Shown here: positions 34,527 to 43,058 of the stretch, piece after piece | Layout: the number at the start of each line of letters is the position of its first letter | Numbering within the stretch: position 1 is the first letter of the stretch | DNA from: Paracoccaceae bacterium | GTDB taxonomy: Bacteria > Pseudomonadota > Alphaproteobacteria > Rhodobacterales > Rhodobacteraceae | Assembly: GCA_024227475.1 (NCBI GenBank) | Contig: JAAEUI010000335.1 | Span: 16,822-80,821 of the forward strand | Direction of reading: 5' to 3' | DNA: 64,000 nt | Translations under genes and position numbers: made by a program | The notes under the pieces: model-generated | The model's database searches: none | The model's input: the letters and a program-made list of their open reading frames with translations, nothing else | Told to the model about the DNA's origin: nothing

Positions 34527-34640
34527 ATTGTCTTCTCCCTTTGGTTTTGCCCCACTCCCACGGGACGAAATACAGCGGCAATCAGGTGCCGCCGTATCGT
34601 AGCACACCCTTCAGGGCGCCTACTATATGTTACTTTTTAG

Positions 34641-34657
34641 CTTATTATGATAATAAG
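34641..34657. promoter_or_regulatory. Perfect palindrome upstream of dctP
   Basis: CTTATTAT-G-ATAATAAG, 8-bp perfect arms around one base, 115 bp upstream of the dctP start. Its TTATTA/TAATAA half-sites also occur in the palindrome at 30492-30508 upstream of the molybdenum-enzyme operon, with 2 bp more spacing there. It is a candidate operator, for example for the IclR regulator encoded at 30649-31416. Confidence 0.4.
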
Positions 34658-35096
34658 TCAACTTTGCTCACATACAGATTCTCCAGGGCATTTTGCACCA
34701 CTATTGACTCCAAAAGGATTTCTGGTTCCGCAATAAACCCTTCGGTTAGCTTGCAAAAAGGGGTCAACTGTTGAACAAATGAACCATCCCCTCCCTTTAG
34801 CGCGGCATCAAACTAATAACAGACTACGATCGCCTCCGAAGGGGGGCGGAGAAACCCGTGGTCCGTTTTCATAGCGTCAATAATTCTTTTTTTTGCAAAT
34901 TACAATAATACGGCACTGTCCAATTAGGTAGAATCAATTCCCTCCGCTGTATGAAGCAAGCTCCAACCAGATTCTGATTGGCCAGTGTCAATGCCCTTCA
35001 ATCCTCACAGAAACCGCACCACTCGGCAAGTACGGCGGCGCGGTTCAGCTTGAAATTCAACGTCTCGCCAGTAGGCTGACGCTACAATGTAGCAAT
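34658..35096. other. Intergenic region upstream of dctP, no gene seen
   Basis: I find no supported coding sequence here. All genes on both sides are on the minus strand, so this region is the dctP promoter side and the trailer of the second molybdenum-enzyme unit. The double-hairpin repeat copy B follows at 35097-35216. Confidence 0.35.
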
Positions 35097-35216
35097 TAGA
35101 GAGTTTCGGGTTTAACTTGAACCAAAAGTGAAACCTGAAACTGCCACGTTTTCAGCACCATAAACCGGCGATTTCTATATCAACTTGTCTCAAGTTAATG
35201 TGGAAACGATTTAGCT
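35097..35216. repeat. Double-hairpin palindromic repeat, copy B
   Basis: About 120 bp with the same build as copies A and C. Hairpin one pairs AGTTTCGGGTTTAACTT with its near-complement ending CCTGAAACT (about 35102-35142). Hairpin two pairs CGATTTCTATATCAACTTG with CAAGTTAATGTGGAAACGA (about 35169-35209). The outer ends are again similar when inverted. It lies about 45 bp downstream of the second small-subunit gene. Confidence 0.5.
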
Positions 35217-35259
35217 GGTAATTTCGCTCATGTCATGGGTCCCGATTTAGTGATTTCAA

Positions 35260-36105
35260 TCACAGTTTATGAATTCCGACATCCATACTTTCACTCCCAA
35301 TCTCAATTGGGAGTGAAAGTGTAACGGCGCCCTGGTGCCGCAGTTCCAACCTGCAGGTTCCCAGATTTGGTTCCAGACCAGAGATTCTGAAATCTCCAAA
35401 GTCATCACTTTGCGCCTGCGCAACTATTTCGTCGCCTCTAATTACGATCGCACTGGCGTCTTTAAGGCATTCGGTCACGCCTTTGAATTCCTTGCGCACC
35501 GATCCACTAATAAAGCAAGTCGTGACCTTTTCGTAATTGCGGTAGTAAACGCGTGCCTGCGTATTTTTTTCCTCCAGCAGCCTAGTCAGGTTTTCCGCCG
35601 TTGCCCGTTCAACCATTTGTTCGTCTGTACATTTGACAGCGATCAACGCGCCGGTCGGGCAGGCTTCAACGCTGTTGGGTTTCTCGTATCCGCGGTCCAA
35701 CAGATGTGCATCGAATATCCAGGTCTGGGGTGTCTCACTCTCTTCATTCCAGATGATTGCGCCGTAAGGGCAAGCCGCGACAAGGTCCTCTTTGCCCTTT
35801 GCCCTTGCTGGGTCAAAAATGACGATGCCATCATCCCGTTTGGTGATCACGCCATCCTTGTCGGCTTTCATGCAAGGTGCGTTGTCGCAATGGTTGCACA
35901 TTACCGGAACATAATACGCCTCCACGTTCGGAAACTGCCCCCGCTCGTGGTATTCGATATCCAGAGCGGATTTTCCTTGTTTCGGATGCGAGCTGAAGTA
36001 ACCGGGAAGGTCATTTCCGGAATACTCGTCCTTGCAGGCAAGGGCGCAATTGTAGCATCCGCAGCACTGGGCGACATCAACTATCAGGTTCCATTTGGCA
36101 TTCAT
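35260..36105 (-). CDS. Transhydroxylase-type small subunit, second copy
   Basis: 281 residues from the ATG at 36105, which overlaps the large-subunit stop by 4 bp (ATGA), exactly as in the first pair; a longer frame to 36132 is not needed. Ferredoxin ligands are Cys14, 17, 20, 24 ([16 protein letters not shown]), Cys70, 73, 78 (CNHCDNAPC), Cys112 (AACPYGAI) and Cys149 (EACPTGAL). It keeps the fourth Cys of motif one (Cys24) that the first copy lacks, but has Ser145 where the first copy has Cys143. Two complete [4Fe-4S] sets remain. The C-terminal part is the beta-sandwich domain ([22 protein letters not shown]). It should carry electrons to or from its large subunit, which is frameshifted. 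Confidence 0.85.
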   Translation of the reverse strand: MNAKWNLIVDVAQCCGCYNCALACKDEYSGNDLPGYFSSHPKQGKSALDIEYHERGQFPNVEAYYVPVMCNHCDNAPCMKADKDGVITKRDDGIVIFDPARAKGKEDLVAACPYGAIIWNEESETPQTWIFDAHLLDRGYEKPNSVEACPTGALIAVKCTDEQMVERATAENLTRLLEEKNTQARVYYRNYEKVTTCFISGSVRKEFKGVTECLKDASAIVIRGDEIVAQAQSDDFGDFRISGLEPNLGTCRLELRHQGAVTLSLPIEIGSESMDVGIHKL

Positions 36106-37250
36106 TGGAGCAGTTCCGTCCTTCCATCCCATAGTTCAACTTCAATCAGGCATGAATTAGGGGCCGAGGCGGTAGTTTTCTCGGTTTGAAAGCGCTTGTT
36201 GGTCAATGTGTTAATGCACCCGCCCCGATCGACAGATTCACCTGGAACACCCAAAGGTTCGTAGATTGCACTGGATTCATAGGAATGGACAACACCTGGC
36301 ATCAGGCGCTCAGTTAAATCGGCAGCACAGACAACCGCGCCCCGATCATTGTGCAGTTTAATCAGGTCATCCTGTTTGATGCCGCGTTTCTTGGCGTCCT
36401 TGCGGTTGATCCTAGCGGTCCAGTAATACCAGTCGCCGATTTTGACGCGATGCCCGGGGATATCGTTGATGAAACTGCCCTTACCGTCTGCATGTGTGTG
36501 GAATGAGTATCGTGGATGCGGTGATATCAACTGAAGAGGATACTTTTTGTAAAGCTGGCTGTGACGACCCTCCCATGACGGAATGTACTTGTTCAATGGC
36601 GGGCGTTCGGGATCCTGACCAAACCGCTTCAGGCTCGAGGATTCGAACTCGATTTTACCACTTTGGGTTTGCAGGCCGTGCCCGAATTTTTCTGTGTACT
36701 CGGCAGGCAAAGGATGCGGTTCAGGCACGTCTTTTTTGCGACCCTCAGCAAACCACTTGAACGATGTAGGAGGACGCAGATGTTCCTTTTCAGCGTCCAC
36801 CACAAAATACCCCTTCTTTAGAAATTCTTTCCACCCGATCTTATCTGAAATGTCAGAAGCTTCGAATATGAACCGGCACCAGTCCAACTCGGTATGGCCC
36901 TCGCTGAAATAGGCCGCGAGCCCAAGGCGCTTGGAAATATCAAGGAATATCTGAAAGTCGGATTTTGACTCGCCCAAAGGCTCGATCGCTTTGTGCTGCA
37001 TCGCGATGACACGGTGATTGAGCTGTCCCTCGTTATGCAGCGAATACCCCGAAGCATTGGCCCATTCTCCTATGTCCCAACGTTCAAAATTCGTGCAGGC
37101 CGGGAGGATGACATCAGCAAACTTGGCTTCGCCTTCGTTCCAGACGGACTGGTTTACAACGAACTCCAGATCCGAAGAGCGGTAAGCCTTTGCCAGCCGG
37201 TTAGATTCCATGCTTGTTCCAAAATGGGATCCGCCAAATTTGTACATCAT
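36102..37250 (-). CDS. C-terminal frame of the interrupted second large subunit
   Basis: 382 residues beginning [21 protein letters not shown], equivalent to the last ~380 residues of the first large subunit ([20 protein letters not shown]). It contains the second MGD-binding half ([46 protein letters not shown]). On its own it lacks the metal ligands and the N-terminal domains, so it can only work if joined to the preceding frame. The ATG overlaps the preceding stop by 4 bp, which could permit reinitiation. Confidence 0.55.
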   Translation of the reverse strand: MMYKFGGSHFGTSMESNRLAKAYRSSDLEFVVNQSVWNEGEAKFADVILPACTNFERWDIGEWANASGYSLHNEGQLNHRVIAMQHKAIEPLGESKSDFQIFLDISKRLGLAAYFSEGHTELDWCRFIFEASDISDKIGWKEFLKKGYFVVDAEKEHLRPPTSFKWFAEGRKKDVPEPHPLPAEYTEKFGHGLQTQSGKIEFESSSLKRFGQDPERPPLNKYIPSWEGRHSQLYKKYPLQLISPHPRYSFHTHADGKGSFINDIPGHRVKIGDWYYWTARINRKDAKKRGIKQDDLIKLHNDRGAVVCAADLTERLMPGVVHSYESSAIYEPLGVPGESVDRGGCINTLTNKRFQTEKTTASAPNSCLIEVELWDGRTELLQ

Positions 37251-39061
37251 CCGAATCGGTGAATGACCCGGAGCAGGATAGCCAAATTTCGCGAATTGCC
37301 GTTCCAGCCCACGCGGATCGGTTGCGTAACCTTCCGTTTACCATCCAAAATGGCCTCGGGGATGCGCAGGCGTGGAATTCTCTGCCCCGTAGGATTCATG
37401 CTCGGTAATTGCGCCATCCGCTGATAAAGCTGGATAGCCGATCCGGTGTTTTCAACATCCCCGGAAAACCCACCCTCGGCGTAGCCCGGAAAATAGAAAC
37501 TGTGGTCAACTGGGGCGCCGTATTGCAGGTTGCCGAAATTGATGCCCGGTTTACCAAGCCCCTGCATCGCCATTAGGTAAACCATTGCGCGTGCCCATTG
37601 TATTCCGGTGGCCGAGCGGTTAGCACCACCAAAGGTCGTGCCCTTGCCGCCAGCCCCCAGGTAGGTTCGTCGGGTTCCCCACTTTCGCGCCAAAGCACGA
37701 ACAACCGCAGCGGAAACACCGGTTTCTTCTTCCTGCCATTCAGGGGTTTTCGGAGGGGTTCCGTCTTCACCAAGTAAATGCGCGTGCCACTTGTCAAATC
37801 CAGTCGTGCGTTGGGCAACGTATTCTTTGTCATAGAGCCCTTCTGTAGCCCATACATACATGATCGCCTGAGCCAGAGCCGGACTGGTACCCGGAACTAC
37901 CGGAATCCATTTTCCACCGATGAATGTCGCTGTGTGGTTCATGTATGGATCGATGTGTATCATCTCGATCCCCAGCTCTTGAGCCCACTGGCGCCGAATG
38001 GTCCCTTCAAATGCACCGTAGGTTCCCTGGGTGCTGTCAGGATCGCTTGACCAGAATACGATTAGATCGGCGTTCTGCAGGCAATCTTCGACCTGCCCGT
38101 AGGGTTCAGCCCCGCCATTTCGCATGGAATAGCCGTAGTGGTGCATGGCACCCCAATACCAGCCCTCCCAACTGTCCGGATTAATCACCATCTTGGTGTG
38201 GCCGATGGCGTTAGTGAATTTAAAAAGCGCGCAAAGGTAATAACCGATATTGCCCCAGATTTGGTGCGACGAGTGCGAGCTCAACATTGCACCCTGACCA
38301 TGTTCCTTTTTGACCCGTTTGATTTCACCAGCGACGGTGTCAAGCGCCTCGTCCCAACTGACGCGCTCATAACTCGATATGCCCCGCATATGCGGATTTC
38401 GTTTGCCGTTAGCGTCAAAATCCACCCGCTTCATCGGGTACAAAAGCCGGTCATCGGAATAGACTGTCGATTTTACTGCCTGCGCGTGGGGACTGAGTGT
38501 GGTCCGCTCGGGAGGCGAAAACGTTTGGCCCCGGGCTTCGATTTTCCACGAACCACGTCTCGCTTCTGCTTTTTCCAGTGAAATCGGCGTGACCCGCAGG
38601 ATTTTTTCATCCTTTACGTATACGAATACCGGACCTCCGTTTGTGTTGTTCACATAACGGGTTTCGCCATGGCCAACATCAACACCGTATTTCCAGCCGG
38701 CTGAAAAAATCAGGCTCATCAGTTCGGTGAACCAGATTGTCACCTCGTCGTCCCCTTCCATATCCATGCGAAAGTTCTTGATCGCGTGGATGAACTTGAA
38801 ATGGTCAAATGGGGGTTTCAGCAGTTTTTTTGCCGTGACAGCATCCTTAAAAACCAGTGTCACGTCAGGCATCGCGTGGCACCCGGCACGGTTTCGGGTC
38901 TTACCATCCCGAAAAATGTAATGACGACCGGTTTGGGTGTTCTTTAGCTTGATCTGAACGATTGCGTCACGCTCGCGCATTTTATTGCGTACCGAGCCAT
39001 AGGCCACTGACGCTGCCCGAAAGGCGACCCCAAGTGACACCAGGTATGTCTCAAGAAGCAT
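37247..39061 (-). CDS. N-terminal frame of the interrupted second large subunit
   Basis: 604 residues; about the first 575 are genuine family sequence and the last ~30 are out-of-frame. It has the SCP2-like segment (residues ~30-110, [29 protein letters not shown]), the His/Asp-Ser active-site motifs ([19 protein letters not shown]) and [10 protein letters not shown]. It starts 102 nt after the FAH-family gene on the same strand, so the VOC, FAH and Mo-enzyme genes probably form one operon. Confidence 0.55.
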   Translation of the reverse strand: MLLETYLVSLGVAFRAASVAYGSVRNKMRERDAIVQIKLKNTQTGRHYIFRDGKTRNRAGCHAMPDVTLVFKDAVTAKKLLKPPFDHFKFIHAIKNFRMDMEGDDEVTIWFTELMSLIFSAGWKYGVDVGHGETRYVNNTNGGPVFVYVKDEKILRVTPISLEKAEARRGSWKIEARGQTFSPPERTTLSPHAQAVKSTVYSDDRLLYPMKRVDFDANGKRNPHMRGISSYERVSWDEALDTVAGEIKRVKKEHGQGAMLSSHSSHQIWGNIGYYLCALFKFTNAIGHTKMVINPDSWEGWYWGAMHHYGYSMRNGGAEPYGQVEDCLQNADLIVFWSSDPDSTQGTYGAFEGTIRRQWAQELGIEMIHIDPYMNHTATFIGGKWIPVVPGTSPALAQAIMYVWATEGLYDKEYVAQRTTGFDKWHAHLLGEDGTPPKTPEWQEEETGVSAAVVRALARKWGTRRTYLGAGGKGTTFGGANRSATGIQWARAMVYLMAMQGLGKPGINFGNLQYGAPVDHSFYFPGYAEGGFSGDVENTGSAIQLYQRMAQLPSMNPTGQRIPRLRIPEAILDGKRKVTQPIRVGWNGNSRNLAILLRVIHRFG

Positions 39062-39163
39062 TGGCGGCCCTCTCAGGGTGGTATGGTTCTCCCATCAACG
39101 AAAGCGGACGAATTCGACGACGGTCGATTTGAAAAGCAACCTGAGGCGCGTGGTTCCGCAGAT

Positions 39164-40153
39164 TCATTCAATGGCCACCATCTGTTCGATAGCACCCATG
39201 ACCGAGTTACCGTCATAATCCAGCAATTCGATCCGGACCGTGTCTCCTGGCTTCATGAATTCCAGTCTGGCTTGGCCTGTCGTGATCGCCTCCAACGCCC
39301 GGTATTCCCCGATACAACCAACACCGATGGACCAATCCTCATCGGCCTCCTCATTGGATACTGTGCCAAGGCCGATAATTGTACCTGCCTCGAAATTGCG
39401 GGTTTGTGCCGCGTGGGCGATGGCGTCGCCATAATGAAACGGGCTGTCGATGCCGGTTTCGATATTACCGATCTGTTCGCCACGAAAGTGCACGTGCATC
39501 TTGCCGGACACCATTTTGCCATCCCAAAGGCCACCCAGCTCGTCCGGGGTTACAGCGACGGGGCCAAGATAGCTCTCTGGTTTTGCGGTCAGAAAACCAA
39601 AGGAGCGCTTCAGCTCTGGTGCCACAATACGGCGAAGAGACGTGTCTTGCAGCAGGCAGAAAAGTCGGATGTATTCGGCTGCCTCATCCGCTGCCACACT
39701 GCGCGGCACATCCCCGGTAATCGCCGCGATCTCAGCTTCGAAGTCGATCAAATCTTCGGCTTTCTGCCCCTTGATTGATTGATTCCAGGCGCCAAAGCCG
39801 TGTGAAATACCCTGATAAATCAATGGAGTATCCAAAATATCATCTGGTAACTTATCGCCGCGAGCCTCGCGGTTGCGGCGAATATGACTGACGTAGCAGG
39901 CCCCATCAAGATACTGGAAAGCCCGAGGCAATGGCGCTGCCAGTTCACTCATGTTCAGTGAAAAGCTGTTATTTGCTGTGCCGTCGTTCAAGGCGGCATA
40001 TAGGGCTTGGAGTTCGGGTGCCCTGGCGTCCCAGTCATCCAGCAGCGATTGCATTGTGGGTGTTACACCATTGGCCTTGACAGCGTTTCTCATATCCCTT
40101 GAAACTACAATCAATTCGCCGTCACGACCGGACTTCAGAGACGCCAGTTTCAT
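39164..40153 (-). CDS. Fumarylacetoacetate hydrolase (FAH) family protein
   Basis: A 329-residue protein of the FAH superfamily. The N-terminal domain (residues ~1-75) precedes the catalytic mixed beta-roll. Metal ligands are the Glu139-x-Glu141 pair (DLIDFEAEIAAITGDVP), with later acidic residues and the loop SFGFLTAKPESYLGPVAVTPDELG. Residues before it (YQGISHGFGAWNQSIKG) resemble the FAH active-site His region. Enzymes of this family cleave C-C bonds of diketo acids or decarboxylate/hydrate aromatic ring-cleavage products. Next to a VOC protein and a phenol-type Mo enzyme, action on a ring-opened keto acid is likely. Confidence 0.88.
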   Translation of the reverse strand: MKLASLKSGRDGELIVVSRDMRNAVKANGVTPTMQSLLDDWDARAPELQALYAALNDGTANNSFSLNMSELAAPLPRAFQYLDGACYVSHIRRNREARGDKLPDDILDTPLIYQGISHGFGAWNQSIKGQKAEDLIDFEAEIAAITGDVPRSVAADEAAEYIRLFCLLQDTSLRRIVAPELKRSFGFLTAKPESYLGPVAVTPDELGGLWDGKMVSGKMHVHFRGEQIGNIETGIDSPFHYGDAIAHAAQTRNFEAGTIIGLGTVSNEEADEDWSIGVGCIGEYRALEAITTGQARLEFMKPGDTVRIELLDYDGNSVMGAIEQMVAIE

Positions 40154-40269
40154 CCAAACCTCCTTTGGGTTTTGATTTTGACTCGAAAAATGGAAGACCT
40201 CATAACGCCGGGCACCACTCGGTGGGGTGACGCGTCGACCCTTACCTTGCCGGGTTTCCCAGCCAAGCT

Positions 40270-40812
40270 TTAGTCGTTCTTAAACTCTTCGGCATGTGTC
40301 CAGGCTGCGTGTCTTGGCGCTCTTTTTGTAACGTCAAATTCGTTGAGCATGTCCCATTTCACATCTGCCATACGCCCGATGAGAGCCTCCGCGTCCGGAT
40401 CCCAGGTGGCGACTTCCAGCCGGTGCCCGCTTGGATCATAGACATAGATCGAATGAAAAAGTGAATGGTTGGTGACCCCCACCACATCTAGCCCCTTACT
40501 TTCCAGATGCTCTTTGTATTCCATCAGAGTGTCGCGATCCTTGACCTGAAACGCGATATGCTGCACCCAATCAGGAGTGTTTGGGTCACGCCCCATTTTT
40601 GGCTTGGTCGGCAGTTCGAAAAAGGCCAGGATATTGCCGCCGCCAGCGTCCAGGAATACGTGCATGTAGGGGTCTGGCTCGTGTGTCGATGGGACCCGGT
40701 CCTCAGCCATGGCCCCAATGAAGTCCATGTTGAGCATCTCCTTATACCATTCGACAGTCTCCTTGGCGTTATTGCAGCGATATGCCACGTGATGCATTTT
40801 CTCAAGTTTCAT
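40270..40812 (-). CDS. VOC family metalloprotein (glyoxalase/extradiol dioxygenase-like)
   Basis: 180 residues from the ATG at 40812, which has a GGGAGG ribosome binding site; an in-frame ATG at 40833 does not. Two beta-alpha-beta-beta-beta modules of the vicinal oxygen chelate fold are visible. Likely metal ligands are His7 or His8 (EKMHHVAYRC), the His of DWVQHIAFQV and the Glu of PSGHRLEVATWD, the His-His-Glu set of extradiol dioxygenases and related lyases. The single-domain pair arrangement and short length fit a type I extradiol enzyme, an isomerase or a glyoxalase; the choice cannot be made here. It is the first gene of the unit continuing to the second Mo enzyme. Confidence 0.85.
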   Translation of the reverse strand: MKLEKMHHVAYRCNNAKETVEWYKEMLNMDFIGAMAEDRVPSTHEPDPYMHVFLDAGGGNILAFFELPTKPKMGRDPNTPDWVQHIAFQVKDRDTLMEYKEHLESKGLDVVGVTNHSLFHSIYVYDPSGHRLEVATWDPDAEALIGRMADVKWDMLNEFDVTKRAPRHAAWTHAEEFKND

Positions 40813-40917
40813 ACTTTCCTCCCATGTGTTCAATCGACAGAATACTCTTTTTCAAAACCCGTTAGCGTCACCCCAAAAGGTGACGGCTTCTCAACGAGAC
40901 TAGCGGCCATCCCATCC

Positions 40918-41766
40918 TCAGGTGGGTTTGGGGCGACAGCCACCTCTGATTTGATCCGTTACACTTTCATAATACCGAGCAAAGAGTTCATTTTGCGAGC
41001 CGATGCCAAGTTTGGCGTAGGCGCGTTTTCGATGTGTGGCGACAGTGTTCGCCGTAATTCCATGTTCAAGACCGATCTCCATAGCATTCTGCCCCAAGGC
41101 AATTGCTGCACAGATTTCCGCCTCTTTGGGAGTGAGCCCGACATCCTCCTTCAAAAACGAGCGCAACAAGCGATCCTTGAGATCTGAACGGAAATCATTG
41201 GACATCTTGTCATTTGGGTAAAGAGCCGGGGGCGAGGATTCTACCATGCTGTGGTGTTTGGTAAGCAAGGCACACAACAGCCCACTGACATCTTCCAACA
41301 ATCTGCGATCATTGAAGTTGTAGTCTTCCTGGTTAGGATTACGATAGAAATTCAGGTAGTAAAGCTTACCACCAGAAAACTGCATGGCAGCCAGTTTTTG
41401 TCGAACCGATGCATTCTCGTAAAACCGGCGCCGATAGTCCGTATTTGGAATCTCGCGCGGTGATAGGCTGCGGACCGTGGGCTTGAAATGTGTAATTCCA
41501 CGGGAACGAACCCAAGCCAATGTCGGGTCGTTCCGATAGCCCGATGCAACATAGTCATTTGCGCAAAGCCGGGTCAATTTGCGCATTTCTCGACCTGAAG
41601 CCGTTGATAGAATACAGTCTGGTTTTTGGTCGCCCTCCAGTACGAAGACATTGCATTGGTCATTGCCAAAAAGGTCCCGGCACACGGTGTAGAATTCGCC
41701 AGTGAACGAAACCGAACCTAATGGAGCGACAAGATCGGAGATTTTTTCAAAAACACCTTGGATCAT
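40918..41766 (-). CDS. LuxR-type transcriptional regulator
   Basis: A 282-residue regulator with a C-terminal LuxR helix-turn-helix at residues ~215-275 (LTPKEAEICAAIALGQNAMEIGLEHGITANTVATHRKRAYAKLGI). The ~200-residue N-terminal sensor domain does not show the conserved pattern of acyl-homoserine-lactone binding that I would expect. No luxI-type gene is in the window. It is on the same strand just upstream of the VOC-FAH-Mo enzyme genes (106-nt gap), which are its likely targets. Confidence 0.85.
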   Translation of the reverse strand: MIQGVFEKISDLVAPLGSVSFTGEFYTVCRDLFGNDQCNVFVLEGDQKPDCILSTASGREMRKLTRLCANDYVASGYRNDPTLAWVRSRGITHFKPTVRSLSPREIPNTDYRRRFYENASVRQKLAAMQFSGGKLYYLNFYRNPNQEDYNFNDRRLLEDVSGLLCALLTKHHSMVESSPPALYPNDKMSNDFRSDLKDRLLRSFLKEDVGLTPKEAEICAAIALGQNAMEIGLEHGITANTVATHRKRAYAKLGIGSQNELFARYYESVTDQIRGGCRPKPT

Positions 41767-41983
41767 TTCACTATCAGTTCCCCCCGGGGGTTAGGACCGC
41801 GATGCCAATGTCAAAGCCAGCTTCCGCCAAAGGGCGCGTTTTCTCGTGAGGCATTCCATTCCCTGATTATAGCTCTTCTCAGAGAGCTTCGTAAGGTGTT
41901 TTCCGTTGTGGCACCCACCGGTCTACATCAAGGCTAGGGATCTGACACAGAGGTGGCGTCAGGCAAATTCGAACTCGTCTCAA

Positions 41984-42101
41984 CTACAGCGGTTTTCGTT
42001 AAACCTGAATCAGGTTTGGCGAAAAACGTCCAGACAAGACATTGATGTTGCTGCGTTTCCCGAAAACCTGATGTCTCAGGTTTTTCGCGAAACGCTTTAG
42101 C
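41984..42101. repeat. Double-hairpin palindromic repeat, copy C
   Basis: About 118 bp made of two long tandem hairpins, each with an AACCTGA...TCAGGTT core. The first spans 41989-42028 and the second, an almost perfect 19-bp stem with a TGTC loop, spans about 42053-42096. The outer ends (CTACAGCGGTTTTCG and, inverted, GCTAAAGCGTTTCG) match imperfectly. It lies directly downstream of the beta-keto acid cleavage gene and may end that operon's transcript. The 217 bp to its left, up to the LuxR gene, hold nothing I can identify. Confidence 0.65.
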
Positions 42102-42124
42102 TTAGCGTCACTGCCCTTTACACG

Positions 42125-43057
42125 CTAGAACGCTACACGATCCCCGCCCTTTAGCGCCAATATTTCTCGTGCTTCGTTCGGGGTGGCAACCTCAGAACCC
42201 AGATCTTCGATAATGCGGCGGATCTTGGCAACCTGCTGGGCGCTGCTTTCAGCCAGTTTCCCATGAGAAATGAACAGGCTGTCTTCCAGACCCACCCTCA
42301 CATTGCCGCCCATCTGGCTAGCAGTGGTGGCCAGAGACATCTGTGCGCCCCCTGCGCCCAGCACTGACCAGCTGTAGTTGTCACCAAACAACCGGTCAGC
42401 GGTGCGCTTCATAAAAATAAGGTTATCGACCTCTGGGCCGATGCCGCCAAGAATACCAAAAATGAACTGGATAAAGACCGGGGCCTTGAACAGTCCGATA
42501 TCCATGCAAAATTTCAAATTATACAGATGACCGACATCATAACATTCGTGTTCAAACTTAATATCGTGGGGCGCCAGTGTATCAGCCGCCTCTTTGATGT
42601 CACGGAAAGTATTGCGAAAGATGTTGCCGTCTGAATTGGCAACATAGTCGCGCTCCCAATCAAACTTCCAGTCATCAAAGCGCATAGCAAGCGGATGGAA
42701 TGAAAAGTTCATCGATCCCATGTTCATCGAACACATTTCCGGCGAAAAGGTCTTGGCAGGTGTAATGCGATCCTGAATAGACAAGGTCAAGGAGCCACCT
42801 GTCGAGATGTTCACAACCGCATCTGTCGCCTGTTTTATTCTCGGCAGAAAAGATGCAAAATCCTTATCGTCAACTGACGGTGAACCATCCTTGGGATTAC
42901 GCGCATGCAGATGCAGGATCGACGCCCCGGCTTTAGCGGCCTCGGCGGCCTGAGTGGCTATGTCGTCATAGGTAAAGGGCAGTGAACCAGACATCGTTGG
43001 GGTATGGATTGCGCCGGTCACAGCGCAGGTGATAACGGTTTTCTTTTGGCGCCCCAT
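42125..43057 (-). CDS. Beta-keto acid cleavage enzyme (BKACE, DUF849)
   Basis: 310 residues from the ATG at 43057, chosen for the AGGAG ribosome binding site; the frame extends to 43123 inside livM. The TIM-barrel zinc enzyme has His49 and His51 (ASILHLHARNPKDGSPS), the typical BKACE zinc pair, and the conserved EHECYDVGHLYNL segment. BKACE enzymes react a beta-keto acid with acetyl-CoA to give acetoacetate and a new CoA ester. The last gene of an operon with a hydroxyacyl-CoA-dehydrogenase-like enzyme and an ABC importer, it probably processes the keto acid made by that dehydrogenase. Confidence 0.9.
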   Translation of the reverse strand: MGRQKKTVITCAVTGAIHTPTMSGSLPFTYDDIATQAAEAAKAGASILHLHARNPKDGSPSVDDKDFASFLPRIKQATDAVVNISTGGSLTLSIQDRITPAKTFSPEMCSMNMGSMNFSFHPLAMRFDDWKFDWERDYVANSDGNIFRNTFRDIKEAADTLAPHDIKFEHECYDVGHLYNLKFCMDIGLFKAPVFIQFIFGILGGIGPEVDNLIFMKRTADRLFGDNYSWSVLGAGGAQMSLATTASQMGGNVRVGLEDSLFISHGKLAESSAQQVAKIRRIIEDLGSEVATPNEAREILALKGGDRVAF

Positions 43058-43058
43058 G

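Larger units (their letters stand above)
36102..39061 (-). pseudogene. Transhydroxylase-type molybdopterin large subunit, second copy, interrupted by a one-base frameshift
   Basis: Two abutting frames together encode the full length (986 residues once one base is added) of a paralogue of the 27143-30145 protein. The first frame ends, after the conserved [10 protein letters not shown], in an unrelated tail. The sequence expected next ([19 protein letters not shown]...) is found in the next frame. One missing A in the run at 37337-37339 restores DGKTEGY, parallel to DGETHGY in the first copy. It has the same SCP2-like N-terminal segment, the His of [11 protein letters not shown] and the NPDSWEG ligand motif, and no N-terminal Fe-S motif. 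No other damage is visible, so the lesion is very young or is a sequencing error. Confidence 0.8.

Noticed and set aside
37330..37345. Programmed -1 ribosomal frameshift as the main explanation of the split large subunit
   Set aside because: A -1 slip on AAA would give the right product, but there is no full XXXYYYZ heptamer and no obvious downstream pseudoknot. The paralogue is a single frame. A base loss or sequencing error is simpler.
26295..39061. Calling the Mo enzyme pairs DMSO reductase DmsAB, formate dehydrogenase or arsenate reductase
   Set aside because: There is no Tat signal, no N-terminal Cys cluster in the large subunit and no membrane anchor gene. The small subunit has the C-terminal beta domain, and the His/Asp-Ser motifs match transhydroxylase.
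40918..41766. Quorum-sensing receptor role for the LuxR-type protein
   Set aside because: The N-terminal domain lacks a convincing acyl-homoserine-lactone pocket pattern and no synthase gene is nearby.
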